Shown piece after piece: positions 61,214 through 64,000 of a stretch of DNA of 64,000 nucleotides. The translations under genes were made by a program, and so were the position numbers. Every line of letters starts with the position of its first letter. Positions within the stretch are counted from its first letter, which is position 1. The notes under the pieces are model-generated. The model saw nothing but the letters and a program-made list of their open reading frames with translations, made no database searches and had not been told where the DNA came from. The stretch covers positions 1-64,000 of the forward strand of contig CAZZLC010000005.1 in assembly GCA_964655065.1 (NCBI GenBank), written 5' to 3'. Source of the stretch: DRPG01 sp964655065 (GTDB taxonomy: Bacteria; Myxococcota_A; UBA796; GCA-2862545).

Positions 61214-61675
61214 TCAGGGGAAGGGGTGAAGGTCGCGGGTGTCCGAGAGCAGGTGGAGCCGGGTGTGCCAGGCGCGGGCGAGGGCACCGGCCGCCGTGGC
61301 GTCGCCGGGATGCTCGGAGAGCGCGCGCTCGCAGTCGGCGATCGCGTTGTCGATTACGGCGAGGTTGCGCTCGATCTCGGCTAGCACGGCAGGATCGAGA
61401 TCCTCTCGCGCACGGACGGCTCGCTCGAGCTGGTCGTTCGCCCGGCGCATCTGAGTGGCCCAGGGAAGCTCGGGCGGGGGTTCGTCCTCGGTGGGCAGGA
61501 AGCTGCCCACGACGACCGCTACGGCCGCGGCAGCCAGCAGCCCGAGCCCCGCTCCCCGCCACGATCTTCGAGGCGGGGCCTGCATCGCCTGCTCGATGCC
61601 GAGCCACAGGTCTCGAGGGGGGTCGACCGACCGGGGAAGGCGGGCGACGCGATCGTCGAGTGGGTCGCGTCTCAC
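61214..61675 (-). CDS. Putative anti-sigma factor (single-pass membrane protein)
   Basis: 153 residues from a GTG overlapping the sigma stop (GTGA). About 50 cytoplasmic residues (VVRRDPLDDRVARLPRSVDPPRDLWLGIEQAMQ), a single helix (~50-70, AGLGLLAAAAVAVVVGSFL) and a helical outer domain (EDLDPAVLAEIERNLAVIDNAIADCERALSEHPGD). No zinc anti-sigma motif, but the position and topology fit an anti-sigma or its regulator. It follows the DUF4097-linked sigma locus. Confidence 0.75.
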   Translation of the reverse strand: MRRDPLDDRVARLPRSVDPPRDLWLGIEQAMQAPPRRSWRGAGLGLLAAAAVAVVVGSFLPTEDEPPPELPWATQMRRANDQLERAVRAREDLDPAVLAEIERNLAVIDNAIADCERALSEHPGDATAAGALARAWHTRLHLLSDTRDLHPFP

Positions 61676-62205
61676 GACAGGACCTCCCGGAGCAGCTGGC
61701 GGGCACGGTGCAGCTGGGCCTTGGACGTGCCCTGGGTGATTCCGAGGTCGCTTGCGATCTCGCCGTGCGACCAGCCCTCGACCGCAGCGAGCACGAAGAC
61801 GTGGCGAGCTCCCGGAGGCAGCGACGCGATCGCGCGCTCCAGCTCGAGTCGGGTCCCTGCCGGAGCGACCCCGGGGTCGGCCCCGTCGACGTCGGCGAGG
61901 ACGACGCGCTGCCGCCTGCGCCGGTGGCTGCGTCGGTCGTCGAGCACCACCCGCACCGCGATCCGCTTGATCCACGCCGCGAAGTTGCTCCCCCGCAGGC
62001 TCGCGAGCCGCTGCCAGGCCCGCACGAACGCCCGCTGGGTCATCTCTTCGGCGAGCCGCGCGTCCCCCGCCATCCGGGCGCACAAGGCGTAGACAACACC
62101 GACGTGCTCTCGCTAGAGCGCCTCGAAGGCCCGGGTGTCTCCCGCCACCGCAGCCCGAACGGTGATGGTGTCGTCGTCGAGGGCATCTCGGGGGACTCCG
62201 GTCAC
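61672..62205 (-). pseudogene. ECF sigma factor gene with in-frame TAG in region 2
   Basis: Read from GTG 62205 to the stop at 61672-61674 the frame is continuous sigma factor except for TAG at codon 31 (62113-62115). Before it: DTITVRAAVAGDTRAFEAL; after it: REHVGVVYALCARMAGDARLAEEMTQRAFVRAWQRL (region 2) and LPPGARHVFVLAAVEGWSHGEIASDLGITQGTSKAQLHRARQLLREVL (region 4). Tyr is expected at that position in FEALYREH, and TAC to TAG is one base. Internal ATG 62085 would give a protein lacking most of region 2.1. Either a nonsense mutation, a sequencing/assembly error, or stop readthrough; I favour the first two. The intact overlap with the anti-sigma gene suggests recent loss. Confidence 0.75.
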
Positions 62206-62349
62206 CGGTGGCACGCTCCGCGCTGCGTTCACCCTACTGACGCCAGCCGGGCGGCCGGGGTTGGAACCAGTCTCCGCCGAATCGCCGACACCTCGGCCCG
62301 CAACGGAGCTCGCTCGGTCGCTGCGACCATTATGGTCTTTGGAGGGACC

Positions 62350-63222
62350 ATGGACGATTCCGCCCGCCGCGAACGCGCTCACCGCGCCCTCGACGGACTC
62401 TCGGTCGGCGACGCCTTCGGCGAACAGGCATTCGGTACGATCACGTTCATCGCACGGGGCGAGCTGCCACCGGGCCGCTGGCGATGGACGGACGACACGG
62501 CGATGGCGTGCTCGATCTTCGAGACGCTGGCGACCCAGGGTCGGATCGACCAGGACGACCTCGCTCGGCGCTTCGCGACCCGGTTCACCCAGGAGCCGAA
62601 CCGGGGCTACGGGGCGGGTGCGGTCGAGCTGCTCGAGCGCATCGCGTCCGGCGCCTCGTGGCGCGAGGAGTCGGCGAAGCTGTTCGGCGGCCAGGGCTCC
62701 TACGGGAACGGCGCCGCGATGCGGGTCGCCCCCGTCGGGGCCTGGTTCGCCGACGACCTGGAGCGCGCAGCCGAGGAGGCGCGTCGCTCGGCGGCGGTCA
62801 CCCACACCCACGTCGAAGCGCAGGAGGGCGCGGCGGCGGTCGCGCTGACCACCGCCCGGCTCCTCGATCCGGAGCCACCGCGTCCTTCCGAGTTGTTGGC
62901 CAAGGTGGTCGCCGCCCTCCATCCCAGCGAGACGCGCAACCGCCTCGAGCAGGCGGCGACGCTCGACCCCGACGACCTCGAGCGGGGCTTCGCCGTGCTC
63001 GGCACCGGTCACCGGATCGCCGCCTTCGACACGGTGCCCTTCTGCATCTGGGTCGCGGCCCACCGCTGGCCCGACTGGTCGGACGCGCTGTTCTCCACCG
63101 CGTCAGGCTTCGGCGACGTCGACACGACCTGCGCCATCGTGGGCGGGATGATCGCGGGTCCCCACGGCGGCCCTCCCGCGGAGTGGCTCGCCCGTCGCGA
63201 GGACCTTCCGGGCGACCTCTAA
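62350..63222 (+). CDS. ADP-ribosylglycohydrolase (DraG-like)
   Basis: 290 residues from ATG 62350 with GGAGGGACC upstream. Family metal-binding motifs: DGLSVGDAFGE near the start, RWTDDTAMA, the helical core, and GDVDTTCAIVGGMIAG near the end, matching the di-magnesium site (DDT and DxDT) of DraG/ARH3. Such enzymes remove ADP-ribose from arginine or other residues of modified proteins, or cleave O-acetyl-ADP-ribose. The matching ADP-ribosyltransferase is not in the window. Its stop overlaps that of the convergent isocitrate dehydrogenase gene. Confidence 0.93.
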   Translation: MDDSARRERAHRALDGLSVGDAFGEQAFGTITFIARGELPPGRWRWTDDTAMACSIFETLATQGRIDQDDLARRFATRFTQEPNRGYGAGAVELLERIASGASWREESAKLFGGQGSYGNGAAMRVAPVGAWFADDLERAAEEARRSAAVTHTHVEAQEGAAAVALTTARLLDPEPPRPSELLAKVVAALHPSETRNRLEQAATLDPDDLERGFAVLGTGHRIAAFDTVPFCIWVAAHRWPDWSDALFSTASGFGDVDTTCAIVGGMIAGPHGGPPAEWLARREDLPGDL

Positions 63223-64000
63223 ACGGCGAGCTCGTCGATGATGGCGTTGAACGTGGAGCTCGGACGCATCGCCGCGCGCGCCTTCGCCTCGTCGGGTCGG
63301 TAGTAGCCGCCGATGTCCTGCGCGGGGCCCTGGGCGCCGTTCAGCTCCGAGACGATCGTCTCCTCGGCCGCGGCCAGCTTCTCCGCGACGGGGGCGAACT
63401 TGGCGGCCATCGCGGGGTCGTCGGTCTGGTTCGCGAGGGCCTGGGACCAGAAGAGGGCGAGGTAGAAGTGCGAGCCGCGGTTGTCGAGCTCGTGCACCTT
63501 GCGCGACGGCGTCTTGCGCTCGAGCAGCAGCTTCGCGGTGGCCTCGTCGAGCGCCGAGCCGAGGACCCGCGCGGACGCGTTGTCGAACCGCTCGCCGAGG
63601 TGGTCGAGCGACGCGGCGAGCGCGAGAAACTCTCCGAGCGAGTCCCAGCGCAGGTGGTTCTCCTTCTGGAACTGCTGGACGTGCTTCGGCGCCGAGCCGC
63701 CCGCGCCCGTCTCGAACAGCCCGCCGCCGTTCATCAGCGGCACGATCGAGAGCATCTTGGCGCTGGTTCCGATCTCGAGGATGGGGAACAGGTCGGTCAG
63801 GTAGTCGCGCAGTACGTTGCCGGTGACCGAGATCGTGTCCTCGCCCCGGCGGATGCGGTCGACCGACAGCTTGGTCGCCTCGGCGGGCGCCATCACGCGG
63901 ATGTCGAGGCCGTGGGTGTCTTCGTCCATCAGGTAGGTCTCGACCTTCTTGATGAGCTGGATGTCGTGCGGGCGCGTGCGATCGAGCCAGAACACGGCTG
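63219..64000 (-). CDS. icd: Monomeric NADP-dependent isocitrate dehydrogenase, C-terminal part (runs off the window)
   Basis: The last ~260 residues of the ~740-residue monomeric class: FWLDRTRPHDIQLIKKVETYL, DLFPILEIGTSAKMLSIVPLMNGGGLFETGAGGSAPKHVQQF and HLRWDSLGEFLALAASLDHLGE, ending DIGGYYRPDEAKARAAMRPSSTFNAIID. These are characteristic of monomeric IDH (COG2838), not the dimeric enzyme. It converts isocitrate to 2-oxoglutarate in the TCA cycle, using NADP+. The N-terminal two-thirds lie beyond base 64000. Confidence 0.95.
   Translation of the reverse strand, partial: AVFWLDRTRPHDIQLIKKVETYLMDEDTHGLDIRVMAPAEATKLSVDRIRRGEDTISVTGNVLRDYLTDLFPILEIGTSAKMLSIVPLMNGGGLFETGAGGSAPKHVQQFQKENHLRWDSLGEFLALAASLDHLGERFDNASARVLGSALDEATAKLLLERKTPSRKVHELDNRGSHFYLALFWSQALANQTDDPAMAAKFAPVAEKLAAAEETIVSELNGAQGPAQDIGGYYRPDEAKARAAMRPSSTFNAIIDELAV

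Overview
The window is 64 kb of very GC-rich bacterial chromosome (roughly 70 % G+C by eye), densely packed with genes on both strands. GTG starts are frequent, TTG starts occasional, and 4-bp start/stop overlaps common. Many predicted lipoproteins, a subtilase with a MYXO-CTERM-like tail, AAA+/vWA proteins and several composite kinases suggest a Myxococcota (former Deltaproteobacteria) relative. That is inferred from style and gene content, not from a marker gene. I see no rRNA, tRNA, insertion sequence, prophage or CRISPR array. A 100-N scaffold gap at 30664-30763 is flanked by an identical 55-bp sequence on each side, so this is an assembled, probably metagenomic, contig pair.

Layout. 1-2.1 kb: a partial AraC-family regulator and two small membrane proteins. 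2.1-4.7 kb: a membrane-fused spermidine-synthase-like protein. 4.7-8.6 kb: a translationally coupled pair, a YbjN-like small protein and an 1105-residue fusion of a Clp-type AAA+ unit, a receiver-like domain and a soluble FtsH-type AAA+/M41 protease. 8.7-15 kb: lipoproteins, two with a single c-type heme motif, and a GH6 glycosidase. 15.0-15.8 kb: a peroxiredoxin-glutaredoxin fusion whose peroxidatic cysteine codon is an in-frame TGA followed by a good bacterial SECIS-like hairpin, a strong selenoprotein candidate. 15.8-25.2 kb: an arylsulfotransferase-like lipoprotein, a cyclic-nucleotide-binding remnant, an S9 peptidase, a GrpE-like/Hsp70-like pair, a subtilase and two small membrane-anchored proteins. 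25.2-30.3 kb: a divergent two-component cluster with three kinases. 30.3-34.5 kb: a MAPEG protein, the gap, a VOC/AraC pair, and a SulP transporter with a carbonic-anhydrase homologue that has lost most of its zinc site. 34.5-39.1 kb: a tight tetR-ABC-ABC-ABC-acyl-CoA ligase operon with a perfect palindromic operator. 39.2-46.6 kb: a methyltransferase, a TonB-dependent receptor, and a membrane protein with two nucleotide-binding (RCK-like) folds and a ryanodine-receptor (RyR) domain. 46.6-50.2 kb: a propeller/zinc-ribbon membrane protein, an ECF sigma/anti-sigma-like pair, and a 727-bp stretch without a convincing gene. 50.2-56.4 kb: a 1691-residue repeat/HExxH/vWA protein with a MoxR/CobS-type AAA+ ATPase. 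56.5-64 kb: a coiled-coil/beta-roll lipoprotein, a Rieske-glutamate-synthase fusion, a SlyD-like FKBP, a DUF4097 protein, a second ECF sigma/anti-sigma pair whose sigma gene has an in-frame TAG, a DraG-like hydrolase and the C-terminal part of a monomeric isocitrate dehydrogenase.

Taken together, three separate ATPase-based protein-remodelling modules stand out (Clp-receiver-FtsH with YbjN-like partner; GrpE-like with Hsp70-like; MoxR with HEAT-metallopeptidase-vWA), beside envelope and secreted proteins and dense regulation. The least ordinary items are the probable selenocysteine peroxiredoxin and the Clp-receiver-FtsH fusion.
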